Below are positions 35,126 through 43,837 of a DNA stretch of 64,000 bases, piece by piece. Made by a program: the position numbers and the translations under genes. How positions within the stretch are numbered: position 1 is the stretch's first letter; each line of letters begins with the position of its first letter. The notes under the pieces were generated by a model. The model searched no databases. It saw only the letters and a program-made list of their open reading frames with translations, and was not told the origin of the DNA. This stretch comes from JANPBY01 sp963805505 (lineage in GTDB: Bacteria; Actinomycetota; Actinomycetes; DATJPE01), in the NCBI GenBank assembly GCA_963805505.1, contig CAWDUP010000002.1, forward strand, positions 558,001 through 622,000. Reading direction: 5' to 3'.

Positions 35126-35665
35126 TCACGACCGGTACGTAGGAGTGAGTTTGGCGCGGGCCAGGGTGTGGAAAGCGAGGTTGAAACAGACGATGGCCGG
35201 CCTCACCTCGGCCGTCACGCCAAGGGTGGGCACATCCACCGCGTGCACGACGAACTGATAGCGATGCGGCCGGTCACCGTCCGGAGGGGCCGCGCCTCCG
35301 TAGTCGGGGGTTCCGAAGTCCGTGGGAACGTGGAACCCCCCTGGCAAGGTGTCGTCGGATGTGCCCGCTCCTTGAGCCAACGAGGTGACGCTGCGCGGGA
35401 GGTCGACGACCACCCAGTGCCAGAAACCCGAGACGGTCGGTGCATCCGGATCGAAGCAGGTCACGGTGAAGCTTTGAGTCTCGGCAGGGAAGTCGCTCCA
35501 CGACAGCTGCGGCGAAAGGTTGCCACCGGTCTTGCCCATGCCGTTGAAGACGTGCGCCTCGGGAAGCTGCGCTCCATCCGCCACGTCGTCGCTCGACACC
35601 ACGAAGGTTGGGACAGGGGGCAGAAAATCGTAGGGGTCGGGAGCGATCGCTCGGTCGAGTGTCAC
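35126..35665 (-). CDS. YbhB/YbcL (PEBP/Raf kinase inhibitor-like) protein
   Basis: A 179-aa phosphatidylethanolamine-binding-protein-like fold. Ligand-site motifs are FDPDAPTVSGFWHWVVVDLP and the GGAAPPDGDRPHRYQFVVHA block, with NLSPQLSW near the start. GTG 35665 is chosen because upstream residues look non-family and would overlap the divergent DUF389 gene. It is first of a probable two-gene unit with the lipoprotein. Confidence 0.88.
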   Translation of the reverse strand: MTLDRAIAPDPYDFLPPVPTFVVSSDDVADGAQLPEAHVFNGMGKTGGNLSPQLSWSDFPAETQSFTVTCFDPDAPTVSGFWHWVVVDLPRSVTSLAQGAGTSDDTLPGGFHVPTDFGTPDYGGAAPPDGDRPHRYQFVVHAVDVPTLGVTAEVRPAIVCFNLAFHTLARAKLTPTYRS

Positions 35666-35747
35666 TCTTCCACTTAAGCGCACAGCCGGCACGTTGCCAA
35701 CCCCGACAACACCTCGCGAAGTCCAGCGATGCCGGGTGACGACGCCG

Positions 35748-35753
35748 TACGCT
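35748..35753 (+). promoter_or_regulatory. -10 element of a leaderless DUF389 promoter
   Basis: TACGCT ends exactly 6 nt before GTG 35760, and no ribosome binding site is seen. Confidence 0.55.
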
Positions 35754-35759
35754 CCCGGC

Positions 35760-36761
35760 GTGCCAATCACCTTGGGAGATGTGACCGCCGAGGACATCCG
35801 GCGAATGACAGGCAAGTTGTACGTCTACGACGGGCTCGATCGCCCCCGGAAGACGTCGGCCTTCTGGGCGCTGCTGATCCTCTCCAGCGTCATCGCGACG
35901 GCAGGAGTCGTCGCGAACTCTACGGCGACGGTCATCGGCGCGATGATCGTCGCGCCACTCATGACGCCGATCATCGGCACCGCGCTGGCGATCGTCCTGG
36001 CCGACCGGCACAACATGATCCGCTCAGCCGCGCTGATCCTGGTTGGCGCAGGGGCGGTCATCGTCGTCGCCTATGTGCTTGGGCTCGCAGTCCCGGGCGA
36101 GATCGTCGCCAGCACCGACCCGCAGGTCGCCAGTCGGGTCAGCCCCCGGCTCATCGACCTCGTAGCCGCCCTGGCCACCGGCGTCGTAGGCGCTTTCGCC
36201 CTGGTGCGCTCAGACATCTCCGACACTCTGCCTGGGGTTGCGATCGCCATCTCCTTGGTGCCGCCGCTGGCCGTGGCGGGCTTGACCCTGGAGTCGGGAG
36301 CCCCAGCAGAATCACTGGGCGCGCTCCTGCTGTTCGCGACGAACGTCGCCGCCATCATCGCCACGGGAACGATCGTTCTCCTCCTCTACCGGGTGCGCGA
36401 GACCGCCCAAGAGGCCGGCTTCCACGTAGGCCGGCTGACCGGAAGGACCCTGACGGTCGTCGCTGGCATGCTCGTTCTCATTACGGTGCCGCTAGCCATC
36501 GGCACGAGCAACGTGGTCTACCAGACGAGGCTGCTGAGCCAAGCCACTCCGGTCGCCGAGCAGTGGGCGCAGGACCAGGGTTGGATCACCCAGCAGGTCA
36601 GCTACCAGCAAGGCAGCCTGCGGGTCGTCGCCATCGGCCCACCACCTGAGATAAATGGAAGCACTCTGCGGGACGCCCTGGACGCCGCGGGGCTGCGCGA
36701 CATCGATGTTCAGGTCACCCTGCTGATCGGTGGCACTCGAGAGCTGCCCCGGACAGGATGA
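35760..36761 (+). CDS. DUF389 family membrane protein
   Basis: A 333-aa protein. The DUF389 core (about 25-240) has six or more helices with the family motif ANSTATVIGAMIVAPLMTPI and the later TGVVGAFALVRSDISDTLPGVAIAISLVPPLAVAG. A cytoplasmic C-terminal domain follows the last helix. The molecular function is not established. The next gene starts 4 bp after the stop, so the two are probably cotranscribed. Confidence 0.88.
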   Translation: MPITLGDVTAEDIRRMTGKLYVYDGLDRPRKTSAFWALLILSSVIATAGVVANSTATVIGAMIVAPLMTPIIGTALAIVLADRHNMIRSAALILVGAGAVIVVAYVLGLAVPGEIVASTDPQVASRVSPRLIDLVAALATGVVGAFALVRSDISDTLPGVAIAISLVPPLAVAGLTLESGAPAESLGALLLFATNVAAIIATGTIVLLLYRVRETAQEAGFHVGRLTGRTLTVVAGMLVLITVPLAIGTSNVVYQTRLLSQATPVAEQWAQDQGWITQQVSYQQGSLRVVAIGPPPEINGSTLRDALDAAGLRDIDVQVTLLIGGTRELPRTG

Positions 36762-36765
36762 GGCC

Positions 36766-37185
36766 ATGGACCTCGACGTAGCCCTCGCATTCGCTGCCGA
36801 ACGGACCAAAGGCAGCCTGATCACCCTTCGACAAGACGGCCGACCCCAATCGTCGAACGTGCTCTATCTCGTCGACGGCGCCGTGGTCTCGATGTCGCTG
36901 ACTGGCAGTCGCGCTAAGACGCGCAACCTCCTGCGCGATGCTCGCGCCTGCCTGCACGTCAACGACGACTCGTTCTGGCAGTACGTCGTGCTCGACGGCA
37001 CCGTCTCCTTGAGCCCCGTGGCCCAGAGAGTGGATGACCCAACGGTGGACGACCTGGTCTCCTACTATCGCCGGCTCAACGGGGAGCACGAAGACTGGGC
37101 GGACTACCGGGCGGCGATGGTGCGCGAGGGCCGTCTCGTCGCCCGTCTTCAGGTCTCCTCCGCGTACGGACAGGTCCACGCATGA
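36766..37185 (+). CDS. PPOX-class (F420/FMN-dependent) oxidoreductase
   Basis: A 139-aa split-barrel flavin/deazaflavin protein. RTKGSLITLRQDGRPQSSNVLYLVDG and SRAKTRNLLRDARACLHV are typical of TIGR03618-type F420-dependent enzymes, and WADYRAAMVREGRLVARL is the C-terminal block. ATG 36766 is chosen by homology. It lies 4 bp after the DUF389 stop. The substrate is unknown. Confidence 0.85.
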   Translation: MDLDVALAFAAERTKGSLITLRQDGRPQSSNVLYLVDGAVVSMSLTGSRAKTRNLLRDARACLHVNDDSFWQYVVLDGTVSLSPVAQRVDDPTVDDLVSYYRRLNGEHEDWADYRAAMVREGRLVARLQVSSAYGQVHA

Positions 37186-37251
37186 CTGCGTGGGGAGCGC
37201 TGGTTGTGAGGCCAGCAGGAAGCGTCGGCCGGGTGGCCGAGGGGACTCTTC

Positions 37252-38214
37252 ATGCCGGTCTTTGAGCTCTCCCTGGACGAACTGAGGACCTATCAGGGGC
37301 GCAACCCACGGCCGGACGATTTCGACAGCTTCTGGAGTGCCGCTCTGGATGAGCTCCGCGACGTCGTGCCCGAGGTCCACCTCGAGCCGGTGCCGCATCC
37401 GACACCGATCGCCGAGTGCTTCGACCTCACGTTCACGGGAGTCCGCGATGCACGGGTGTATGCGAAGTATCTGCGTCCACGCGCAGTGGCGGAGCCGCAT
37501 CCGGGCGTGGTGGTCTTCCACGGCTACTCGGGTAGCAGCCCGGACTGGTTCGAGCTCATTCCTTACGTAGCCCAGGGCTATTCGGTCGTTGCCTTGGACT
37601 GCCGGGGACAAGGTGGACGCTCCGAGGATCCCGGCGGGGTGAAGGGAACGACCCTCAGCGGCCAGATCGTTCGAGGCCTCGGCGACTCACCGGACAAGCT
37701 GGCCTTCCGGCAGATCTTCCTCGACGGCGTTCAGCTGACCCGTCTGCTGATGGACCGGCCCGAGGTCGACCCGACCCGGGTCGCGGTGACTGGCGCATCA
37801 CAAGGCGGTGGGCTGACCTTGGCCGTCGCCGCCCTCGAACCATCAGTGCGCCTCGCCGCGGCGACGTACCCGTTCCTGACCGACTACCTACGCACCTGGG
37901 AGATGGACCTCGCCTCCGACGCCTACGCCGAGCTGCGGGAGTATCTGCGCCGCTTCGACCCGACCCACGCCAACGTCCAAGACATGTTCACAACCCTGGG
38001 CTACATCGATGTCCAACATCTCGCGCCGCGGATCCAGGCCAAGGTGTTGATGACCACGGGACTCATGGACACGGTGTGTCCCCCCTCGACGCAGTTCGCG
38101 GCCTACAACAAGATCCGGTCACCCAAGGAGATCGTGATCTATCCCGATTACGAGCACGAGCCATACCCCGGCCGAGATGACCGGATCCTGGCCTTCTTCG
38201 CCGCTGAGCTCTGA
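37252..38214 (+). CDS. Acetylxylan esterase/cephalosporin-C deacetylase (AXE1, CE7 family)
   Basis: A 320-aa alpha/beta hydrolase. The nucleophile is in VAVTGASQGGGLTLA, the oxyanion region in VVFHGYSGSSPDWF, DCRGQGGRS is the CE7 fingerprint, and LMDTVCPPSTQFAAYN and YEHEPYPG carry the acid Asp and the catalytic His region. GAGGGG lies just before the ATG. Members deacetylate xylo-oligosaccharides and cephalosporin C; the xyl operon 26 kb away makes acetylated xylose oligomers a plausible substrate. Confidence 0.92.
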   Translation: MPVFELSLDELRTYQGRNPRPDDFDSFWSAALDELRDVVPEVHLEPVPHPTPIAECFDLTFTGVRDARVYAKYLRPRAVAEPHPGVVVFHGYSGSSPDWFELIPYVAQGYSVVALDCRGQGGRSEDPGGVKGTTLSGQIVRGLGDSPDKLAFRQIFLDGVQLTRLLMDRPEVDPTRVAVTGASQGGGLTLAVAALEPSVRLAAATYPFLTDYLRTWEMDLASDAYAELREYLRRFDPTHANVQDMFTTLGYIDVQHLAPRIQAKVLMTTGLMDTVCPPSTQFAAYNKIRSPKEIVIYPDYEHEPYPGRDDRILAFFAAEL

Positions 38215-38243
38215 GCCGCGTCGTCGACAGCGCTTCAGCGACG

Positions 38244-38714
38244 TCACCGTGGTCTCGGTCTCCAGCGCTTCCAGGTGGCCACCGCACTAGCGCACGTCTT
38301 GTCGGCGGCCATCAGCATGACCTCCACGGTCATCTCCCCTTCCGTCGCCCGTTGAACCTGTGCATGCAGCAGCACCGACTCATTCAAGGGCGCAGGGCGC
38401 AGGAAGCGGACGTCCAGGCCGGCGGTCACGTAGGAGAGCGGCGCGTCGGCCAAAGCCCTCCAGCCACGCTGATCAGCCTCGAGCAGGACTGCAGCCGCGC
38501 TGTGGCAGTCCAGCACGGTCGAGATGATTCCCCCGTTGAGAAAGCCCAGCCCGTTGTCGTGCTCGGGCCAGGGCCGAAACGTCGCTATCGGCCCGTCGAG
38601 GCGCGGATAGCTGCGCAGCTGGAGGCCGTTGGTGTTGGCGGGTCCACACCCGAAGCAGGTGAGGTCCGGATAGAGCCGCTGCTGGATGCTCGGCCCATCG
38701 AACGCGGTCGACAT
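38244..38714 (-). CDS. PaaI-type hotdog thioesterase family protein
   Basis: A 156-aa single-hotdog protein. CFGCGPANTNGLQLRSYP, GFLNGGIISTVLDCHSAAAV (active-site GG loop region) and LDVRFLRPAPL are typical of PaaI-like acyl-CoA thioesterases. ATG 38714 is chosen because homology begins there; the longer frame overlaps the LuxR gene. The gene starts 28 bp downstream of the LAL regulator stop on the same strand. The acyl substrate is unknown. Confidence 0.85.
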   Translation of the reverse strand: MSTAFDGPSIQQRLYPDLTCFGCGPANTNGLQLRSYPRLDGPIATFRPWPEHDNGLGFLNGGIISTVLDCHSAAAVLLEADQRGWRALADAPLSYVTAGLDVRFLRPAPLNESVLLHAQVQRATEGEMTVEVMLMAADKTCASAVATWKRWRPRPR

Positions 38715-38742
38715 AGGACCATCGTGCACGTTCTCGTGCCGG

Positions 38743-41736
38743 CTACGTCGTGCCCTCGTCGAGCAGCCCCCGTCGGTGGGCGATGGCGGCTGCCTCTGTG
38801 CGCCCTGCAGCATCGAGCTTGGCCAGGATGTTCGAGACATGGACCGAGACGGTCTTGACACTGATGAACAGCTGCTTGGCGATCTCACCGTTGGACCGCC
38901 CCTCGGCGACGAGCGCGAGGATCTCGGTCTCCCGGGCGGTCAGAGCATCAGAACGGCTGTCAGCGCGTCTGGGCGCCGAGCCGATCGCCTGCAGCTCCTC
39001 CAGCAGCGGCCGGGCGCCCAGCCGGTGTGCGCTCGCACGCGCCAGGTCCCCAACCTCACGGGCCGCAGCCTGGTCGCCGGTGGCGCGCAAGATGCCGGCC
39101 AGAGTCACCCGAACGGCAGCCAGCTCGTGGACATGCCCGAAGTCGGCGAACAGCTGCTCGGTCTCTCGCCACGATTCGACCAGGGCTGCTTGCGACGGCG
39201 CCTCGGTGCCGGTCAGCCAGCGAGCACGCAAGGTCTCCGCCTCGAGCCGCTTCATCCAGGCTCGGCCCTCGGGCCCCCAGTGCCCGGACGGGTCGGTGTA
39301 CTCCTGGAGCACGGTGCGTCCATCCTCGAGAAGCCCCTCGACCTCTGTGAGCAACGCGGTTCGCTCGGATGCACTCAGCCTGGGCATCCGAGATGCGAGG
39401 GCGCCTGCGGTCATGGCTGCCAGCCTGATCCGGGCGCTGAACCACTCGCGCCAGATCTTGCCCAACACCTCCACAACCTCCCGGTAGACCTCCAGGACCG
39501 CACCGGGATCCTCCGCGCGCGCGGCATCGGTGAGCTCGGCGACCACGGAGTGGATCGCGACCGAGCCCTCGATCCGCCAGTACCTACGCAGCTCGCGGGC
39601 TCGGTCGGCCACCTGCTCCCCGCGGGCGCTGAGGACCAGCAGGCGGACGCCCTCCAGGAGGGCCGCTGAGATCGGCGGCGCATGCTCACCGGTGACGTCA
39701 GTGAGGTCCAGGACCTCATCCCAGTCGCCGTTGACATAGAGCACCCATGCGAGCTGCCACCGAGCCTCGAAGCCGTACGGCGCCCACGGAATGCCCGCGT
39801 CGACAGCCGCCTGTCGGGCACCGCGAAACCAATGCTCGGCTTCGTCATACTCCGCCCAGTCCTGATAGGAGCGGCCCAGGAAGAAGCGCGCTCGCATTTC
39901 CGCGTGTACCGCACCGGTGGCGACCGCGCGATCCACCGCGTCGGCGAGCGCACTCCGGAGACCTTCCTTTGGCCCCGCCTTCTTGAGCCCCGACAGCGTC
40001 GTGACGATGTCGGCAACCAGTTCGTGCCGGTCCAGTCGCTCGGCGACCGTCAGGGCGTCGAGGCCGACCGACTGCGCCTCGTCGTACCTCTCGTTACCCG
40101 CCAGGATCCGGGCATGGATCGCCAACACCTTGGCGCGCAGCCCCCCGGCAGCGTCGTGGAGCTCGTCGACGGCCTGCTGGGAGATGCTCAGGGCATACTC
40201 CTCGTTCGGCTCGAAGACGAAGAGCGCTTCGGCGCGCGCGGCGAGCAGCCTGGCCCGGTGCCCCGCTGGCGCGTCGTCGGGGAGCTGGACCAGTTGCTCG
40301 GCCAGCAGCTTCGCGGCCCGCTCTGGCTGGCCTGCGTTGGTCACCGCTACCGCCGCCGCCACTGCGAGCTTGGACACGTCACCGGCGTAGCGCTCACGCC
40401 GGGCCGGGTCGGAGAGCAGCTCGAGGGCCAGCTGGTAGTGCTGGGCGGCCTCGTCCGGGCCGCCCACGGCAGCAGCCTCATCGCCGGCCCGGATGGCGGC
40501 AGAAAGCGCGCCGTCGAGATCGTTGGCCAGGCGCGCGTGTCGCGCGAGCTCGGCGGCAGTCCCCGGCGCCCGTCCGTCGGCGAGTACCGCAGCGTACGCA
40601 GCATGCAGTCGGACCCGTTCGCCCGGCAGCAGGTCGTCGTAGACGGCCTCCCCGAGCAGGGCGTGGCGGAAGGCGTAGCGCCCCTCGCCGGCAACCAAGA
40701 CGTTCATCTCGACCGCCTGTCGCGCGGCTTCCTCGAACTGGCGCGCGCCAAGACCAGACGCCGCAGCGAGCAGCTCATGGGAGACGTTGCGACCGGCGAC
40801 ACTGGCCACCCGCGTGACCTGCCGCGCATCGCCGTCCAGCCGGTCGAGCCGGACCAGCAGGACGTCAGCGAGGTCGTCCGGCAGCGACTCACATCCCTCC
40901 GACAGCCCCGCGGCTCCGACCAGCTCCTCCACGAAGAAGGCGTTGCCCTCCGCCCGTCCGACGATGGTCTCGAGCTCTTCGGCGGATAGGCCGGAGGGCA
41001 CGAGCATCGTGACCAGGGCGCGAACGTCGTCGTCGAGCAGCGGGCTCAGCTGGAGGCGCTCGACACCGTGGAGACGCGTCCACTCCGCCACCTGGCGGCG
41101 CAGTGGATGTCGACGATGCAGGTCGTCGGCGCGGTAAGACGCGATGACGGCAACCGGACCTTCGAAGGCCCGGGAGAAGAGAAACCTCAGCAGGTCACGT
41201 GTCGACTGGTCGGCCCAGTGGCAGTCCTCGACGACGACGAGCAGCGGGCTGAGCGCACCAACGGCCTCGAGGAGGGCGTGGACGGCGGTGAACAGATCCG
41301 CGCGGTCGACGCTGTCCGACGACTCCCCGCGATCGGCGCTCTTGTCCTCCGCGGCGTCCAGCACCCGGCGTCCTGGTCGGAGGCGGGACAACGCTGGGTT
41401 CTCGTGGGTGACCTTCGCGACAACCTCGGGCAGTTCCGCCTCGAGACGGCCCAGTACCTCCGAGAACGGTAGGTACGGCAGCGCGCTGTCTCCGAAATCG
41501 AGACAGTGACCGACCACAACGCGCCAGTCCTCAGTCATGGCCAGCGCACTGAGCTCCTTCAGCAGCCGGGTCTTCCCGACGCCGGCGTCGCCGGACAGCA
41601 CGACGTGTCGGCGCTGAGCGGCGGATTCACCCGAGGACGACCGGACACCGAGGAACGAAGCGATCTCCGTCAGCTCGGCGTCCCTGCCCACCATGGGGCC
41701 GATCAAGGTGCGACTGGGCTGTGCCACGCCGTCCAT
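38743..41736 (-). CDS. Large LuxR-family (LAL) ATP-binding transcriptional regulator
   Basis: About 997 aa. An N-terminal AAA/STAND ATPase has Walker A VVLSGDAGVGKTRLL and Walker B PLLVVVEDCHWAD. A long helical TPR-like middle region follows (about 400-900), and a C-terminal LuxR HTH reads LTARETEILALVAEGRSNGEIA then KTVSVHVSNILAKLDA. The architecture is that of LAL regulators such as MalT. The start is uncertain: ATG 41736 or 41769. No pathway genes are adjacent except a thioesterase downstream, so the regulon is unknown. Confidence 0.92.
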   Translation of the reverse strand: MDGVAQPSRTLIGPMVGRDAELTEIASFLGVRSSSGESAAQRRHVVLSGDAGVGKTRLLKELSALAMTEDWRVVVGHCLDFGDSALPYLPFSEVLGRLEAELPEVVAKVTHENPALSRLRPGRRVLDAAEDKSADRGESSDSVDRADLFTAVHALLEAVGALSPLLVVVEDCHWADQSTRDLLRFLFSRAFEGPVAVIASYRADDLHRRHPLRRQVAEWTRLHGVERLQLSPLLDDDVRALVTMLVPSGLSAEELETIVGRAEGNAFFVEELVGAAGLSEGCESLPDDLADVLLVRLDRLDGDARQVTRVASVAGRNVSHELLAAASGLGARQFEEAARQAVEMNVLVAGEGRYAFRHALLGEAVYDDLLPGERVRLHAAYAAVLADGRAPGTAAELARHARLANDLDGALSAAIRAGDEAAAVGGPDEAAQHYQLALELLSDPARRERYAGDVSKLAVAAAVAVTNAGQPERAAKLLAEQLVQLPDDAPAGHRARLLAARAEALFVFEPNEEYALSISQQAVDELHDAAGGLRAKVLAIHARILAGNERYDEAQSVGLDALTVAERLDRHELVADIVTTLSGLKKAGPKEGLRSALADAVDRAVATGAVHAEMRARFFLGRSYQDWAEYDEAEHWFRGARQAAVDAGIPWAPYGFEARWQLAWVLYVNGDWDEVLDLTDVTGEHAPPISAALLEGVRLLVLSARGEQVADRARELRRYWRIEGSVAIHSVVAELTDAARAEDPGAVLEVYREVVEVLGKIWREWFSARIRLAAMTAGALASRMPRLSASERTALLTEVEGLLEDGRTVLQEYTDPSGHWGPEGRAWMKRLEAETLRARWLTGTEAPSQAALVESWRETEQLFADFGHVHELAAVRVTLAGILRATGDQAAAREVGDLARASAHRLGARPLLEELQAIGSAPRRADSRSDALTARETEILALVAEGRSNGEIAKQLFISVKTVSVHVSNILAKLDAAGRTEAAAIAHRRGLLDEGTT

Positions 41737-41903
41737 GATCCCCGGTTCGGGCAACCCTGTTGGTGTCATTTCGGGATGGAGAGCCAGAAAGAGATCAGGT
41801 CCACTCGGTGGTCCCGCCAGGTCGCTCTACCACCGGGCAAGGTCGCCGCCGTTGAGCTCAAGGTGGCTGAGGGTCATACGAATCTCCTAGGTCGGACGGG
41901 TCG

Positions 41904-41935
41904 GATCTTCGGCGCCGCCAGGTCGGCGGAAGATC
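41904..41935 (-). terminator. Hairpin just downstream of the 170-aa orphan gene
   Basis: GATCTTC (41904-41910) and GAAGATC (41929-41935) are perfect 7-base arms enclosing a GC-rich segment with its own CCGCC/GGCGG complementarity. It begins 6 bases after the stop at 41942. There is no U-tract. It is a probable transcription terminator. Confidence 0.45.
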
Positions 41936-41941
41936 GCCGGG

Positions 41942-42454
41942 TCAGGCGGGTACTGCGACCCGGACGGGACGGCTGCTGGCAGGCGCAGGGGTCTGCGTGG
42001 ATGCTTCGGCGCAGCCGAGGAGGGTCGCCAGCTGCCGGGTCACGCTGCCGAAGGCCCGCAGCCGGACAATCTCCGGAGCCGCCTGGTCGATCAGGACGTC
42101 GACGAGGGTCATCGAAACCCCCAGGACGCTTGCCTGGTCGGCGACGGCTGCGACCTCCGCCTCGTGCCTGGCGATGCCGTCGGTCAGCACGCCGTCGGCC
42201 AAGTCGTCGATCAAGGTCTGGGTCACCCCGTCGCCCCTGCCCTTTCGTGCCCGCGCGGTCCGTGACCCTGAAAGTTGGCGGTCGCCCACTGCGGCGTTGG
42301 GCGGCAACTCACGGCGTGCCGCCGAGTCGGTTTCCGTCATCCAGCGGACGAGCAAGTTCCGAGCGCGCCGGCGGTGTCTGCTCGCCCGCACACCCGCCTT
42401 GACCAGATTGGTGCGGTACTCGTGCTCCGCGGTCAACAGTTGTGGGTTGTACAT
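41942..42454 (-). CDS. Unrecognised 170-aa basic/helical protein with structured leader
   Basis: I do not recognise this family. Residues 1-45 are rich in Arg (VRASRHRRRARNLLVRWM), which could bind nucleic acid or acidic lipid. Residues 75-150 look helical and aliphatic (IDDLADGVLTDGIARHEAEV, VSMTLVDVLIDQAAPEIV). The C-terminus is Ala/Pro/Ser-rich. The start ATG has a near-perfect GAGGAGG ribosome site, which lies within a nested stem-loop (see 42465-42516). It is isolated, with a hairpin terminator downstream, so it forms its own transcription unit. Confidence 0.65.
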   Translation of the reverse strand: MYNPQLLTAEHEYRTNLVKAGVRASRHRRRARNLLVRWMTETDSAARRELPPNAAVGDRQLSGSRTARARKGRGDGVTQTLIDDLADGVLTDGIARHEAEVAAVADQASVLGVSMTLVDVLIDQAAPEIVRLRAFGSVTRQLATLLGCAEASTQTPAPASSRPVRVAVPA

Positions 42455-42464
42455 GATGTGGCCT

Positions 42465-42516
42465 CCTCAGATGTCTCACCGGGATTCGGTGGTGAGACGA
42501 GGTTCGCCATCTGAGG
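42465..42516 (-). promoter_or_regulatory. Nested stem-loop that overlaps the ribosome binding site of the 170-aa gene
   Basis: In the transcript, CCUCAGAUG (42516-42508) can pair with CAUCUGAGG (42473-42465), and inside it GUCUCACC (42498-42491) with GGUGAGAC (42480-42473). The 3' arm includes four bases of the GAGGAGG ribosome site (42468-42462). Arms of 9 and 8 bases are perfect. It looks like a translational control hairpin. Confidence 0.55.
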
Positions 42517-42534
42517 TAGGTGCGCACATCGGGA

Positions 42535-42575
42535 AGGTGCCTTAGTTCTGGCGGAGCCCCGTTCAGGTGCCTTAG
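42535..42575. repeat. Exact 11-bp direct repeat, 30 bp apart, upstream of the 170-aa gene
   Basis: AGGTGCCTTAG occurs at 42535-42545 and 42565-42575, start-to-start distance 30 bp (about three helical turns). The second copy is part of GTGCC-TTA-GGCAC, an inverted repeat. This suggests two sites for a regulator on one DNA face. Confidence 0.55.
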
Positions 42576-42719
42576 GCACGCTCTTCTTTCCGTCAAGAAG
42601 CTGGCTTCGGAGTCGTCCGCCTCTCAACGCGGGGGGATTGCCCATCGCTGCCACCGCCGGTTCGAACGGCTGCTCAGCAGAGCCCCCGGCAGCAACGCAC
42701 GCCCTGACTTGCCCCGATG

Positions 42720-42795
42720 TGGCGCGCCCGGAGGTATTCGAAACCCCAACCTTCTGATCCGTAGTCAGATGCTCTATCCGTTGAGCTACGGGCGC
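42720..42795 (-). tRNA. tRNA-Arg(ACG)
   Basis: Minus strand: acceptor stem GCGCCCG/CGGGCGC, anticodon stem-loop TCTGA-CTACGGA-TCAGA giving anticodon ACG, T-loop TTCGAAT, discriminator G, encoded CCA at 42722-42720. It is the substrate of TadA (A34 to inosine), also in this window. Confidence 0.95.
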
Positions 42796-42877
42796 AACGA
42801 CCGCGAGCGGCCGAGCAGACAGTGTAGCCGCCGACCGTCAGACGCTGGCCCCGTTCCCATGGCGGCACAATGAAGGG

Positions 42878-43837
42878 GTGCGCGCGATCGTCGTCCAGAG
42901 CCCGGGCGGTCCCGAGGCTCTCGAGCTCGCAGATCTGCCCGCGCCCCCGCCCGGTCCAGATCAGCTCCTCGTTGACGTCCACGTGGCCGGGGTGAACTAC
43001 ATCGACATCAATCATCGATCCGGCGCCTTCCCCGTCGCCATGCCCTACGTCCTCGGCCAGGAAGGGTGTGGCGTGGTCTCCGCCCTCGGCGCCGAGGTCA
43101 AGGACTTCGTCGTCGGCCAGCGGGTGGCCTGGGCACAGACCCCCGGCAGCTACGCCGAGCAGGTAGCCGTGCCCGCGAGGGAGGCAGTCGCGGTGCCGGA
43201 CGGGATCACCGACGAGCAGGCCGGCGGTCTTCTCCTCCAAGGGCTCACGGCGCACTATCTGGCGAACTCGACCTACGCCCTCCAACCTGGCGACGTCGCC
43301 TTGATCCACGCAGCCGCCGGGGGGGTCGGACTCTTGCTGACCCAGCTGGCCAAGGCCCGAGGAGCTCGGGTGATCGCTACCTCGTCACCAGGCAAGGCTC
43401 AGCTCGCTCGAGACGCCGGAGCCGACGAAGTCCTCCGCTACGCAGAGGTTCCCGCCCGGGTGCGGGAGCTCACCAACGGGCGCGGGGTCGATGTCGTCTA
43501 CGACGGAGTCGGCGCAGCCACCTTCGAAGGAAGTCTGGCCTCGCTGCGTCCTCGAGGGCTGCTCGCCTTGTTCGGGCAAGCCAGCGGAGCCGTACCACCC
43601 TTCGATCTGTTCCGGTTGTCCAAAGCCGGCTCGTTGTTCGTGACCCGCCCGACGATGGCCCACTACCTAGCCTCGCGGGAGGAGCTCCTCGCCCGGGCCG
43701 AGGCGCTGTTCGCCGCCGTGCAGGCTGGAGTCTTGTCCGTCCGCCTTGGCGGTCGCTACGAGCTGGCCGACGCCGCCAGCGCCCACCGCTACTTGGCTGG
43801 ACGAGGCTCGACGGGCAAGCTGATCTTGTTGGTGTGA
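42878..43837 (+). CDS. Zinc-independent quinone oxidoreductase (MDR family)
   Basis: A 319-aa protein of the QOR branch of medium-chain reductases. VAGVNYIDINHRSGAFP and LGQEGCGVVSALG belong to the substrate domain, IHAAAGGVGLLLTQLAKARGARVIATSS is the NADPH Rossmann motif, and no structural or catalytic zinc cysteines are seen. The family reduces quinones by one or two electrons. The GTG start has a CACAAT box 6 nt upstream. The 3' end overlaps the convergent GNAT gene by 49 bp. Confidence 0.92.
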   Translation: MRAIVVQSPGGPEALELADLPAPPPGPDQLLVDVHVAGVNYIDINHRSGAFPVAMPYVLGQEGCGVVSALGAEVKDFVVGQRVAWAQTPGSYAEQVAVPAREAVAVPDGITDEQAGGLLLQGLTAHYLANSTYALQPGDVALIHAAAGGVGLLLTQLAKARGARVIATSSPGKAQLARDAGADEVLRYAEVPARVRELTNGRGVDVVYDGVGAATFEGSLASLRPRGLLALFGQASGAVPPFDLFRLSKAGSLFVTRPTMAHYLASREELLARAEALFAAVQAGVLSVRLGGRYELADAASAHRYLAGRGSTGKLILLV

